Shown: positions 12,239-22,200 of the stretch, piece by piece
Numbering within the stretch: position 1 is the first letter of the stretch
Layout: each line of letters begins with the position of its first letter
NCBI GenBank assembly: GCA_022448425.1
Contig: JAKVCY010000031.1
Location: 21,049-85,048 of the forward strand
Source: Thalassotalea sp.
GTDB taxonomy: Bacteria > Pseudomonadota > Gammaproteobacteria > Enterobacterales > Alteromonadaceae
Length of the DNA: 64,000 bases
Direction of reading: 5' to 3'
Program-made: the position numbers and the translations under genes
The notes under the pieces: generated by a model
Databases searched by the model: none
The model's input: only the letters and a program-made list of their open reading frames with translations
Told to the model about the DNA's origin: nothing

Positions 12239-12793
12239 ATGAAAACCAATGAACAACCAGCCAATACAACCGTTCCACCCGCAGTTACCGAATCATCTAT
12301 TCAGGCATCTGCTCAAACATCAGGACAAGCCGAGAATTTCTATCAGCGTTTGCATTCGTGGCTCAACGATGTAAATGACCATGAAGTTAAGCAACTTGTC
12401 GAGGTGGTTGAAGAAACCAAGTCGCTCGCACTCGCTGCAGAGTCACTATCTGAAGAGCGGGTGACACAGTTTATCGCTAACGTTAAGTATGATATCCAAG
12501 AGTTCTTTCAGCACTGGCGTGAAACATCAGATAACTCGGTGTATTTGGGCTTGTTGAATGAAACTTGGTGGGACACGTTGGCAAAAGCAGCTGATAAAAC
12601 GCAAATAGAATGGGCTGAATTGCCTGAGGACTTTGCGCATGATGGCGTCTACAAAAGTGGTGATGTGATTGGTTTTGGTATCCTCGAATGTTGTGAATGT
12701 CATCATCAGTTGACCGTGTCGCATTTTAGTGAAGTGCCTGAATGCAGTGAGTGTGGTCATCAAGAATTTAATCGATTGCCGTTGAGTCCTTAG
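12239..12793 (+). CDS. zinc-ribbon-containing protein of the YbeL (DUF1451) type
   Basis: A 184-residue soluble protein of unknown function. The N-terminal 30 residues are disordered and rich in Thr/Ala/Gln. A helical region follows (about 35-125), and two CxxC pairs, Cys151/Cys154 and Cys169/Cys172, form a probable zinc ribbon. This layout and its position divergent from leuS match E. coli YbeL. No enzymatic motif is visible. The family match is from memory of its architecture, not a search. Confidence 0.8.
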   Translation: MKTNEQPANTTVPPAVTESSIQASAQTSGQAENFYQRLHSWLNDVNDHEVKQLVEVVEETKSLALAAESLSEERVTQFIANVKYDIQEFFQHWRETSDNSVYLGLLNETWWDTLAKAADKTQIEWAELPEDFAHDGVYKSGDVIGFGILECCECHHQLTVSHFSEVPECSECGHQEFNRLPLSP

Positions 12794-12917
12794 TGAAACG
12801 CTTTTGCTTTGAAGGTCGCTCAGTGAAGCTGTGTTAATTAGTTTTTGCTAACTTATTTAAGAACGCGTTACACTGGCAACAGATATAAAAATAATCCTTC
12901 CAAAATAGAGTACTTGC

Positions 12918-15308
12918 ATGAGCTTATCTGCTGTTAATTGCCTGCTTAAACCTTCACAACTTACGGCTAATTTAACTGAATCTATGTTTAGTTTGTCATC
13001 TGACGAAGCCATAGAACGTCAGCCATTCGTTGGTCATGCCCGCGCAAAAGAGGCGCTGGAATTTGGTTTGTCAATGGAAACCATAGGCTTTAACGTATTT
13101 GCAATGGGCGAGCATGGCATCGGTCGTCAAACATTAATTAAGCAGATGTTGGGCGAGCTAGCTACAGAGCAAGAAACACCGCCAGAGTGGTGTTACATCA
13201 ATAACTTCGACGACAATCATGCGCCATTTAAATTGTATGTAAACCCAGGCGATGGCAAGCAACTAGTCGCTCGTATCAATACGTTCATCGATGAGCTATT
13301 GGCTCTGTTTCCTGAGATTTTTGATAACCCGGGCTATCAGCGTCAAAAAGCGGCAATTGATCGAGAATTTAATGAAAAGTACGATGATGCTATTGCCAAA
13401 GTTGAACAAACGGCCATTGCCAATAGTGTTGTTTTGTACGAGGAAGCCGGGGAGGTTGGCTTTTCACCAGTCGTTGATGGAAAACCCGTAAACGATAAAG
13501 AGTTTGCTAACTTAACCGAAGAACAACGCAACGAATTCTATTCGGTATTAGCTGCACTCGAGAACTTATTGTCTGAGCAATTAATTGAGCTTCCTTTATG
13601 GAAGCGCATGTCATCTGACAAAATGCGCAAATTAAAGCACGATACCGCTGAACACAGTATTCGCCCTTTAATTAAAGAAATGGAGCACGAATTCGCCAGC
13701 AACTTAGGCGTGCTTAAATACCTATCAAAGCTTAAAGCGCACGTTGTTGAAACTGTCCTTGAGATATTGGATAACGAAAGTGCTGAAAACAGCACAGATA
13801 AAGACAACCGCAAATTATTGGTAGAACAATTTTTGCCGAACCTGCTAATCGGTCGAAAACCGGGTGAAGGTGCACCCGTGGTGTATGAACAGAACCCAAC
13901 ATTCCAAAACCTGTTTGGACACATTGATGTTTCAACATTTCAGGGGGCAAGCTACACCAGCTATCGATTAATTCGCCCAGGTGCATTGCACAAAGCGAAC
14001 GGCGGTTACCTTATTTTAGATGCCGATAAGCTGATGGCTCAGCCACTGGTGTGGTCGCGCTTAAAATTGGCATTGAAAACGCAAAAGATCGTTATTGAAA
14101 ACCCGTATTCTGAAATCGGTAGCGGTTCGAGTTACAGCTTGCAGCCAGAAAAGGTACCTCTACAAGTGAAAGTTATTTTGCTAGGTAGTTCTGACATTTA
14201 CTACATGTTACAGGAATACGACCAAGAGTTTACCGAGCTGTTTCGCGTACTGGCTGATTTCGATCGCTATCTCGAAAAAGACCGCCAAAGCCTGCGCGCA
14301 TACAGTAACCTAATTCGCCGTCGTGCTATTCAATTTGGTTACCCTGAAGTGCTTGATGAAGCTGCCTTAGAACTTGTGAAATACGCCTTGAGACGCGCAG
14401 AGCATCAGCAGAAAATTTCTGCCAATATCGTTCAAGTCAATGACCTACTAGATGAGTCGGTTTACTGGTGGAAAAAGCAAAGCCTTGAAAGCAAGTTAAC
14501 CGCCGAGTTTGTAAAGCTGGCATTGGCGGCGAAAAAGCGTCGTACCGGACGTTTAAGTGAAACATGGCTAAGCGAAATTAAAGAGCGCCAAGTACTGATT
14601 AGCACCGAAGGTGGCTACGTTGGTAAAGTGAATGGTTTAACCGTATTAGAAATTGGCGATAGCGTATTTGGCACACCTGCGCGTATCACGGCAACTGTAT
14701 ACGCGGGTAGCAATGGCGTGACAGATATTGAGCGTGAAGTTGACTTAGGTAAGTCGATTCACTCAAAAGGGGTGTTATTGCTAACAGGTTATCTGGGTCA
14801 TAAATACGGTCAGGGGTTTCCCGTGTCGATTTCAGCCAATATCGCCATCGAGCAGTCTTACGGTCATATCGACGGTGACAGTGCATCAATGGCGGAATTA
14901 TGTGCATTAATTTCAGCTATTACCGCATTACCGATTGATCAAGGTATCGCGATTACCGGCTCAATCAATCAGCATGGTGAAGTGCAGTCGGTTGGTGGTG
15001 TGAATGAAAAAATTGAAGGCTTCTATCAACTTTGTAAAGACAAAGGCTTAAATGGCAAGCAAGGGGTGATTATCCCGCGCACTAACGTGATTAACTTGAT
15101 GCTAGACCAAAACGTCATCGATGCGGTACGAACTGGCAAATTCCATATTTATGCGGTTGATTGTATCGACCAAGCGCTGGAAATTTTAATGGCAACGCCA
15201 GCAGGTGAGATGAATAGAACAGGTCGTTATCCAAGAAAGTCTATCCACGGCTTAGCATTGGATAAACTCAATACCCTTGCTGAATTACTGCATGGTCCAG
15301 AAGAGTAA
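12918..15308 (+). CDS. Lon-related ATP-dependent serine protease
   Basis: A 796-residue protein with a C-terminal Lon-type proteolytic domain. The catalytic Ser is residue 655 in DGDSASMAE and the Lys is 698 in VNEKIEGFY. Their 43-residue spacing equals that of E. coli Lon (679/722). The N-terminal ATPase part has a Walker-A-like GEHGIGRQT, with Arg where Lys is usual, and a large insert. This is the Lon-like (COG1067-type) family rather than classical Lon, since the LAN substrate-binding domain is absent. Probably a protein-quality or specific-substrate protease; its substrate is unknown. It stands alone, facing carbonic anhydrase across a shared terminator. Confidence 0.88.
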   Translation: MSLSAVNCLLKPSQLTANLTESMFSLSSDEAIERQPFVGHARAKEALEFGLSMETIGFNVFAMGEHGIGRQTLIKQMLGELATEQETPPEWCYINNFDDNHAPFKLYVNPGDGKQLVARINTFIDELLALFPEIFDNPGYQRQKAAIDREFNEKYDDAIAKVEQTAIANSVVLYEEAGEVGFSPVVDGKPVNDKEFANLTEEQRNEFYSVLAALENLLSEQLIELPLWKRMSSDKMRKLKHDTAEHSIRPLIKEMEHEFASNLGVLKYLSKLKAHVVETVLEILDNESAENSTDKDNRKLLVEQFLPNLLIGRKPGEGAPVVYEQNPTFQNLFGHIDVSTFQGASYTSYRLIRPGALHKANGGYLILDADKLMAQPLVWSRLKLALKTQKIVIENPYSEIGSGSSYSLQPEKVPLQVKVILLGSSDIYYMLQEYDQEFTELFRVLADFDRYLEKDRQSLRAYSNLIRRRAIQFGYPEVLDEAALELVKYALRRAEHQQKISANIVQVNDLLDESVYWWKKQSLESKLTAEFVKLALAAKKRRTGRLSETWLSEIKERQVLISTEGGYVGKVNGLTVLEIGDSVFGTPARITATVYAGSNGVTDIEREVDLGKSIHSKGVLLLTGYLGHKYGQGFPVSISANIAIEQSYGHIDGDSASMAELCALISAITALPIDQGIAITGSINQHGEVQSVGGVNEKIEGFYQLCKDKGLNGKQGVIIPRTNVINLMLDQNVIDAVRTGKFHIYAVDCIDQALEILMATPAGEMNRTGRYPRKSIHGLALDKLNTLAELLHGPEE

Positions 15309-15333
15309 TGCTTTAAGCTTGAAAATAGTTACG

Positions 15334-15363
15334 AAAAAAGGGAGCCTTAGCGCTCCCTTTTTT
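15334..15363. terminator. bidirectional intrinsic terminator
   Basis: Twelve-base-pair stem AAAAAAGGGAGC / GCTCCCTTTTTT with a six-base loop. It lies between the convergent Lon-like protease gene and carbonic anhydrase. The A-tract on one arm and the T-tract on the other let it act in both directions. Confidence 0.9.
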
Positions 15364-15384
15364 ATTGCCATAGCGTTCTTAGCC

Positions 15385-15981
15385 TCAGCCACTCACTGAA
15401 ACTGAAAGGTCTTTTAAAATACCGTCGTGTAAATTGTAGATAAAGCCATGCACTGTAATGTCGTGATTATTGTCCCAAGCTTTGCGGAGTATCGAAGAGT
15501 TAGCAACATTGGCCACTTGTTCCATCACATTTAGCTCACATAACAAATTAGTTCGCTCTTGTTGGTCTGTTACCGCATCAAGCTTTTCGCGATGAAAGCG
15601 ATAAACGTCTTTGATATGACGAAGCCAGTTGTCCATCAAACCTCGCGATTCATTGTCCATCGATGCGATAACGCCACCACAGCCGTAATGTCCGCAAACG
15701 ATGATATGTTTAACCTTGAGGATCTCTACCGCATACTGCAGCACAGACAAACAGTTTAAATCGCTATGCACAACCTGATTGGCAATATTGCGATGAACAA
15801 AGACTTCACCTGGTGCTAACCCTAATAATTGATTGGCGGGTACACGAGAGTCTGAACAGCCAATCCACAAGTATTCAGGGGCTTGTTGGTCAGATAGACG
15901 TTTAAAAAATTGGGGATCGTCGTTAACGTGATTCGCTGCCCACTGCTTGTTGTAGGCAAATAAGTGTTCAATAGACGACAT
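15385..15981 (-). CDS. can: beta-class carbonic anhydrase
   Basis: Hydrates carbon dioxide to bicarbonate. Zinc ligands and partner residues are Cys42, Asp44 (GCSDSRVP), His98 and Cys101 (GHYGCGG), at the same numbers as in E. coli Can. I use the ATG at 15981 (MSSIEHLFAY), giving 198 residues. A longer reading frame upstream to 16164 exists but has no family match and would overlap the divergent parvulin gene at 16126. The C-terminus stops about 20 residues earlier than E. coli Can, right after DLSVSVSG. Confidence 0.95.
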   Translation of the reverse strand: MSSIEHLFAYNKQWAANHVNDDPQFFKRLSDQQAPEYLWIGCSDSRVPANQLLGLAPGEVFVHRNIANQVVHSDLNCLSVLQYAVEILKVKHIIVCGHYGCGGVIASMDNESRGLMDNWLRHIKDVYRFHREKLDAVTDQQERTNLLCELNVMEQVANVANSSILRKAWDNNHDITVHGFIYNLHDGILKDLSVSVSG

Positions 15982-16125
15982 AGATAAATCATTCTGTTTT
16001 GTAGTTGGGGTGGATACTACCACAAATAATGTGGTTAAGTGGTTGAATAAGTTTCCGCGATTACTGTTTACAGGTAAAATAGTGGCTATCACATGATTAA
16101 ACTGAAATGAACTGAAGGTATTTGA

Positions 16126-16404
16126 ATGGCTACAGCGTGCGCTCGTCATATTCTGGTTAAGCAAAAAGATTTTGCAGAGAAATTAAAGCAGCAATTAGAC
16201 AAGGGAGCTGACTTTGGTAAGCTTGCGAAAAAACACTCAACTTGTCCTTCGGGCAAAAAAGGTGGTGACCTTGGTGAGTTTCGCCGTGGACAAATGGTAA
16301 AAGCATTTGACGATGTGGTCTTTAAAAAAGAAGTGTTGAAAGTGCACGGCCCAGTCAAAACAAAGTTTGGTTTTCACTTAATTCAAACGATTTACCGTAC
16401 TTAG
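16126..16404 (+). CDS. ppiC: parvulin-type peptidyl-prolyl cis-trans isomerase
   Basis: Single-domain rotamase of 92 residues, matching E. coli PpiC in length and pattern: ARHILVK at the start, [29 protein letters not shown] in the middle and TKFGFHLIQ at the end. It has no signal peptide, so it acts in the cytoplasm on proline peptide bonds of folding proteins. It is divergent from can. Confidence 0.95.
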   Translation: MATACARHILVKQKDFAEKLKQQLDKGADFGKLAKKHSTCPSGKKGGDLGEFRRGQMVKAFDDVVFKKEVLKVHGPVKTKFGFHLIQTIYRT

Positions 16405-16593
16405 GAAAATCCTGAATAAGCATACTGTTTTGTATGCTTTAAAACTTCACCTGAGCAAACGTTACTCTGATGCTCTAATTATTCCACATTAATGATAATT
16501 TATTGAATTTTGGTTTATTTATGTTAGTTTAGAGTAAAAGTAGTAGACGGAAGTTACTACTGTGTCTGCAATTTAGTTGTTATTAACTTATGG

Positions 16594-17199
16594 ATGAGTC
16601 GTATGAAGTATCTAAAACTATTTACCCTTTCTATTATTGTTATATTCGCTGTTCGATTAAGTGCAGCAGAATCTATAAAAATTCATTCCATTCACAAAGA
16701 AACGTTCTCATGTACAGAGCATTGGGAAGGGCAATTTAAGTTTGTTGGAGATGCGCTAGGTACTGATTGTGTTATTGGTGGTTGGTATAAAGATGATGAA
16801 AGGTTGTTTCAAAGGAACTACATAAACCAAGGTTTTAAAAATGAAGATTGGTATGGCTTCAATAAATTAGTTTTGGCGCCGTGTGATTGCAAAGTAGTAG
16901 AAGTGTATGTCAATAACGTTACAAATGTGCCTGGTATCATGACTCCCGGGCGCGCAAGCTCGATAGCGTTTCAAACAGCAGATGGAAAGACGGTTCTTCT
17001 GGCACATGTTAAGGACATAATAGTTAGCCAAGGAGATAAAGTTACAAGAGGGCAAGTCGTAGCAAAAGTAGGAAATAATGGATATAGCAGAAACCCACAT
17101 ATTCATATAGGCGCTTGGGATGAAAATGGTTTGCCTTTACAAATACGATTTGACCAGAGCACACTCGCACTCTTGGAACGGGAGCAAATTATCGATTAG
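16594..17199 (+). CDS. exported M23-like (LytM-fold) protein with incomplete metal site
   Basis: A 201-residue protein with an N-terminal signal peptide (about 1-25). Residues 88-175 resemble the LytM/M23 metallopeptidase fold: a beta core with LLAHVK (His138), a lipoyl-like VSQGDKVTRGQVVAKVGNNG, then HIHIG (His169/His171). The family's first motif, HxGxD, which carries two zinc ligands, aligns with WYGFN at 86-90, so both are replaced. It may be a non-catalytic regulator or wall-binding protein, like other degenerate LytM factors. A second ATG at 16603 is an alternative start. No operon partner: ppiC ends 189 bases upstream and the next downstream gene is on the other strand. Confidence 0.65.
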   Translation: MSRMKYLKLFTLSIIVIFAVRLSAAESIKIHSIHKETFSCTEHWEGQFKFVGDALGTDCVIGGWYKDDERLFQRNYINQGFKNEDWYGFNKLVLAPCDCKVVEVYVNNVTNVPGIMTPGRASSIAFQTADGKTVLLAHVKDIIVSQGDKVTRGQVVAKVGNNGYSRNPHIHIGAWDENGLPLQIRFDQSTLALLEREQIID

Positions 17200-17289
17200 G
17201 GCCATATTCAAAAGCGGGATAGCTATTTTGCATATTAGCTTTTGTTTTTCACAGATAAACAACATAGCCTCAAGGGATAGAAATTGCAG

Positions 17290-17463
17290 CTAACTTCCAT
17301 CCCGCTCTTTTTCCTCTTCATCGAATGCTTTATTGCGCTTTTTAATATCTGCGAGTTGCTCGTCAGTTAAGTCAAATTTTCTCGCAGATTGCTTTAACAA
17401 CAGAATACCACTGACGATAATGCCTAACGCTAAGAGCAAAATTAATAGTAAAGAAATGTCCAT
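17290..17463 (-). CDS. small single-span membrane protein (DUF2897-like)
   Basis: A 57-residue product: one hydrophobic helix at residues 4-23 (SLLLILLLALGIIVSGILLL) followed by a charged tail with many Lys, Asp and Glu (KKRNKAFDEEEKERDGS). The start ATG at 17463 has AAGG seven bases upstream. The arrangement of one N-terminal helix and a short charged cytoplasmic tail recalls DUF2897 proteins of Vibrio and Shewanella; that match is tentative. Function unknown. It sits between the M23-like gene and the chemotaxis gene and is transcribed away from the latter. Confidence 0.65.
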   Translation of the reverse strand: MDISLLLILLLALGIIVSGILLLKQSARKFDLTDEQLADIKKRNKAFDEEEKERDGS

Positions 17464-17615
17464 TGGCTAGCCTTAATCACGATAAATGGCAGATTGTAAT
17501 GGCAAAATACCTTATTTATGGGTAACTTGATACTTTAGCTGTTTCTTATTTGTCTGGGCCTAGTGGGTTAACTGACGAGCTATCGTTATTACTATAATTA
17601 AAATGGAATCCTATT

Positions 17616-18782
17616 ATGTTTGAAAAACTCAACATGAAATTGCTGTTGCCAACGGCAATCACTGGTGTGGTGTTTCTTGTTATTGCTGTCTTGATGGGTG
17701 ATAGCCTGCAAGGCCTAACTGCGGTTATCTTGATGTTTGTCATGTTAGCCATTCAACTCGGGCTTAGCTATGTTTATTCAAACGTAGCTCTTACCAATCG
17801 CCTCGCTAACTTAAAAGAATACCTAGGCCTAGTCTCCAGCACCAATAAAGCCCCTGACCGACCATTAGCTGATGAACAATCTGATGATTTAGCTGAAATC
17901 ACCAATGAATTAAGTGGCTTCATTGCCAACTTATCTGAAGTACTTGCGGAAATTAGAGAGGAATCAGAAAGTTTAAATGCTGGTTCAAGTAGCTTAGCTG
18001 CGCAAATGGTCGAGTCGGTCAGTGCGGTAGATGAAGCGAGTAATCAAATTGAATCGATGGCTGGCGCCTTAAGCCAAGTAACCGAAACATCAAATTTACT
18101 GTCTGAAAGCGCTTAGCAAGTGAGTGAAACTACCAGTCGTGTGATGGAAGTACTGGCACAAGGTACGTCGTCGTCGAATACTTCGCAAGTCACCATTGAG
18201 TCGGTAACTAAAGAAGTGAACAGCATGGCTGATGACTTAGCATTACTTCAAGAAGAATGTTCGCGTATCGGCTCAGTCTTGGATGTCATTCGTGGTATTG
18301 CCGAACAAACTAACTTGTTAGCGCTTAACGCGGCAATTGAAGCAGCACGTGCTGGCGAACAAGGCCGAGGCTTCGCGGTTGTTGCTGACGAAGTACGTGC
18401 ATTAGCGCATCGTACGCAAGAATCGACGGTAGAAATTCAGTCGATGGTAGAGGGCTTGCAAGAAAAGTCCAACAATGCGGTGGACGCTATTAGCCGTGGT
18501 CAGGAATTAACACAAGAAAGCTTGAGTTACTCACAGCAAGTGGTTGAAGCGCTTGATCAGGTGGGTGACGCTTTTGCTGATGTCGACAACCTAACATCAC
18601 AAATTGCCAGCGGTACTGACGAACAACGTCGCTCAACAGCAAGCATTAACGATAATATGTCACTAGTGGTTGATTTAAGTTGTGAGATTACCAATGGCTT
18701 ATCGTCTGTTGCACAGCATGCTGAGCAGCAAAAAATCACTTCGGGCCAAGTAGACAGTACGTTAAATCGCGTCTGCGTGTAA
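17616..18782 (+). pseudogene. methyl-accepting chemotaxis protein interrupted by in-frame TAG
   Basis: A chemoreceptor reading frame of 389 codons, broken by a TAG at 18114-18116; coding continues in the same frame on both sides (SESA-stop-QVSETT). The first 166 codons hold two membrane helices with almost no periplasmic loop (about 7-52) and the start of the signalling coiled coil. The rest holds the conserved hairpin tip [20 protein letters not shown] and the methylation helices. The family consensus SESAQQVSETT suggests the stop arose from CAG by one C-to-T change. Without suppression the signalling tip is not made as one protein. A GTG at 18120 could restart translation, but only of the cytoplasmic part. 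A sequencing error is possible. Confidence 0.85.
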
Positions 18783-18822
18783 TCGCTACTAATTGCATTT
18801 TATTGCACGTAATTGCAGAAGT

Positions 18823-18848
18823 AAGAAGGCTTTTCGAAGCCTTCTTTT
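18823..18848 (+). terminator. intrinsic terminator after chemotaxis gene
   Basis: Ten-base-pair stem AAGAAGGCTT / AAGCCTTCTT closed by a stable TTCG tetraloop, followed by TT. It lies 40 bases after the end of the chemoreceptor frame. Confidence 0.88.
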
Positions 18849-19201
18849 CTAAGTTTTTCTTAGTTAAACACTTTTTAATTGTGCACACTTAATCTAACCT
18901 TTCCCTCAAAGAACAACTACATAGAATCCAAAGTTAAATTGATCTCTTGAACCGTCTTAGCTCGTTGTAGTTGAGCTAAATAGATTATTTGATGTTCGCA
19001 GTAACACTCAGTGATTGTTCGATAAATGTACGCAACTTGCTAATTTATCGTCTTTTTCTGGGCGTTTATCGTGTTCATGGTTGAACCGAGATTTATTTCT
19101 AATTAATGTTACTATGTAACAAAATACGTAAGTCTATACGTTAGAAAAACGAATTTTTAACAAGAAATGTCACACAATAAAAAATCAAAGTTGGTGGAAG
19201 C
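18849..19201. other. non-coding leader region of the Asp-box protein gene
   Basis: About 350 bases without a convincing gene on either strand, between the chemotaxis terminator and the 1091-residue protein gene. The only clear structure is the palindrome at 19107-19121 (see separate entry). The gene's ribosome site is GGTGGAAGC just before the ATG. Confidence 0.6.
19107..19121. promoter_or_regulatory. 15-base palindrome, candidate operator
   Basis: TGTTAC-TAT-GTAACA, perfect dyad symmetry, 80 bases upstream of the large Asp-box protein start. Size and position suit a dimeric repressor or activator site. No regulator gene lies beside it, so the binding protein is unknown. Confidence 0.4.
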
Positions 19202-22200
19202 ATGAAAAAACTACTTCAGGTGGCTATCGCTGCCTCGTTAGCGATTTCAAGTGCCGACGTCTTGGCTTTTAAGTCTAAAGACGCCGACAGTTCGCTATTT
19301 AAAAGCAGTACCTTTAATGCCATGGAAATGCGCAATATCGGTCCAGCTTACATGTCAGGTCGTATCGCAGATATCGCGGTAGACCAAAATAATCCATCTA
19401 CCTGGTATACAGCAGTAGGTTCAGGTGGTGTATGGAAAACGGTAAATGCGGGTACTACCTGGACACCGATTTTTGACAAGCAAGCAGTTTACTCTACAGG
19501 TGATGTAACGATTGACCCTAGCAACTCAGACATTATCTGGGTTGGTACAGGTGAAAACAATGGTGGTCGTCATATCAGCTTTGGTGACGGTATTTATAAA
19601 TCACTAGATGGTGGTAAAACTTGGAAAAACATGGGGTTAAAAGACTCTGAGCGTATTTCCGATATTATTATCCATCCAACTAATTCAGACATCGTTTGGG
19701 CAGCAGTTCAAGGTCCACTATGGTCAAGCGGCGGTGAGCGCGGCTTATACAAAACCACTGACGGTGGTGAAACTTGGAAACAAGTACTAACGCCTGAAGA
19801 TGAGTGGACAGGTGTAACGTCTCTACTTATCGACCCTCGTAATCCAAATAAACTTTATGCTGCGACGTGGTCACGTCAACGCACAGTTGCTTCATACGTA
19901 GGTACTGGCCCTGGTGCTGGCATTCACACGTCTGATGATGGCGGTGAAACCTGGACTGAATTAAAAACCGGTTTACCAGCAGGCAACATGGGTAAAATTG
20001 GTATGGCGATTTCGCCAATCAACCCAGACGTTGTTTACGCGACAATAGAAACAGATAACCGCAAGGGTGGTTTCTACCGCTCTGAAAATCGTGGTGCAAG
20101 TTGGACAAAGATGTCTGACGAAGTAGGCGGCGGTACTGGTCCTCATTACTACCAAGAAATTTTCGCTGATCAACATCAAATGGATCGCGTATATATTGCC
20201 AGTAACTACAGTAAAGTTTCTGACGATGGCGGTAAAACATGGACGCCTATCAGCACTAAGCGTAAGCACGTAGATGATCACGCATTTGCATTCCACCCAA
20301 CAGACCCTGATTTCGTCTTAATCGGCTCTGACGGTGGTATTTACATGTCTCACGACCGTATGGAGACATGGCGCTACATTTCAAACTTACCATTAACTCA
20401 GTTCTACAAAGTTGCACCAGATGATGCAGAACCATTCTACACGGTTTATGCTGGCGCACAAGATAACTCTACGCAAGGTGGCCCATCGCGTACTAAGCGT
20501 TCTGAAGGTATCAAAAACAAAGATTGGTTCTTAACGTTAGGTGGTGACGGTCATCAGCCAGCTGTTGAGCCAGGCAACCCAGACATTATGTACTCACAGT
20601 GGCAGCAAGGTAACTTGATGCGTCATGACTTGAAAACACGTGAAAACGTTTACATCAAGCCACAAGCACGTCCAGGTGAGCCAGCTGAGCGATTCAACTG
20701 GGATGCGCCCATCAACGTTTCTTCACACGATCCTAAGCGCATTTACCATGCGTCACAGCGCGTTTGGCGTTCAGACGATCGCGGTGACAGTTGGACACCA
20801 ATTTCTGGTGACTTAACTAAAGATGGCAACCGTATGCATATGCCGATGATGGGCCGCACTTGGTCTGTTGAAGCAGGTTGGGACATCTACGCGATGTCTA
20901 ACTTCCACACGATTGCTAACTTCTCTGAAAGCCCAGTTGACGAAAACATCCTATGGGTGGGTACAGACGACGGTTTAATTCAGGTAACGACTGACGGCGG
21001 TAAAAACTGGAAGAAGATTGACCTTAAGAAGGTGAGAGGCGTTCCTGCAAATGCGTATGTTAATGACATTCGTGCCGATTTATTCGACCCGAATACGGTA
21101 TATGTTGCACTTGATAACCACAAAGAAGGCGACTTTAAACCTTACTTAATTAAGTCGACTAACTTAGGTAAAAAGTGGACGTCATTGGCGGAAGATTTGC
21201 CTGAGAAACACCTTGTATGGCGTATCGTACAAGATCACGTGAACAAAGACTTGTTATTCATCGGTACTGAGTTCGGTATCTTTTTCACTGTTGATGGCGG
21301 TAAAAAGTGGTTAGAGCTAGACGGTGGTATGCCAAATATCTCAACGCGTGACGTGAAAATTCAGCGTCGTGAGAACGATTTAGTTGCGGGTACATTCGGA
21401 CGTGGTATCTACATTCTTGATGACTACGCGCCACTGCGTCAGTTAACTGCGAAGACAATGGAGCAAGATGCTTTACTATTTGCACCGAGCCGCCCAGTTA
21501 AATGGTTCCGCCTTGACGGCAACCACGCCAGAACAGACGGTGATGATCGTTTCGTAGCGAAGAACCCAGCACATGGTGCAACCTTAACTTACTTCTTAAA
21601 AGACAGCTTATTAACCGCGAAGCAAAAGCGCCAAGCTGCTGAGAAGAAGATGGTTAAAGACGAGAAATACCCTAAGTACCCATCATGGGAAGCTATCGAA
21701 AAAGAAAACCAAGAAGCTAAACCAGCTGTTTACGCAGAAATTACCGACGCCAACGGTAACTTCGTTAACCGCGTAGCAGGTAAAACGAAGAAAGGGTTAC
21801 ACCGTGTTACTTGGAACATGACATACGCCAAAGGTAGTGCAATTACGGGTAAGAAAGCGTCTGGTTGGTCACCAATGGGGCGTGGCTTAATGGCTGCTCC
21901 TGGCATGTACACTGCGACACTATACAAGCGTGTAGGTAGTGAAGTTACTCAACTTGCTTCGCCTGTTGAATTCGAACTTAAACCTATCTTTGAAGGTGCT
22001 TTAGCATCAGCTTCTTCTGCAGACGTACTTAAATACGGCCAAGAAGTTGCGCAAGTAGAGCGTCGTTCTTCAGCGGCAGGTGCTGTACTTAAAAACCTGA
22101 AGAAAACGATGAAGTCAGTGCGAACTGCAATTGACAGAACACCAGGTGACATCGCTAAACTTGAAGCGGATTATGCGGCAATTCAAGCAGAGCTAAACGC

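Noticed and set aside
15982..16164. N-terminal extension of carbonic anhydrase upstream to 16164
   Set aside because: It would overlap the divergent parvulin gene and adds residues that match no carbonic anhydrase; the ATG at 15981 gives the right N-terminus.
19827..21485. Several minus-strand open frames within the Asp-box protein gene
   Set aside because: They are antisense to a strongly coding, motif-rich gene and show no protein family features.
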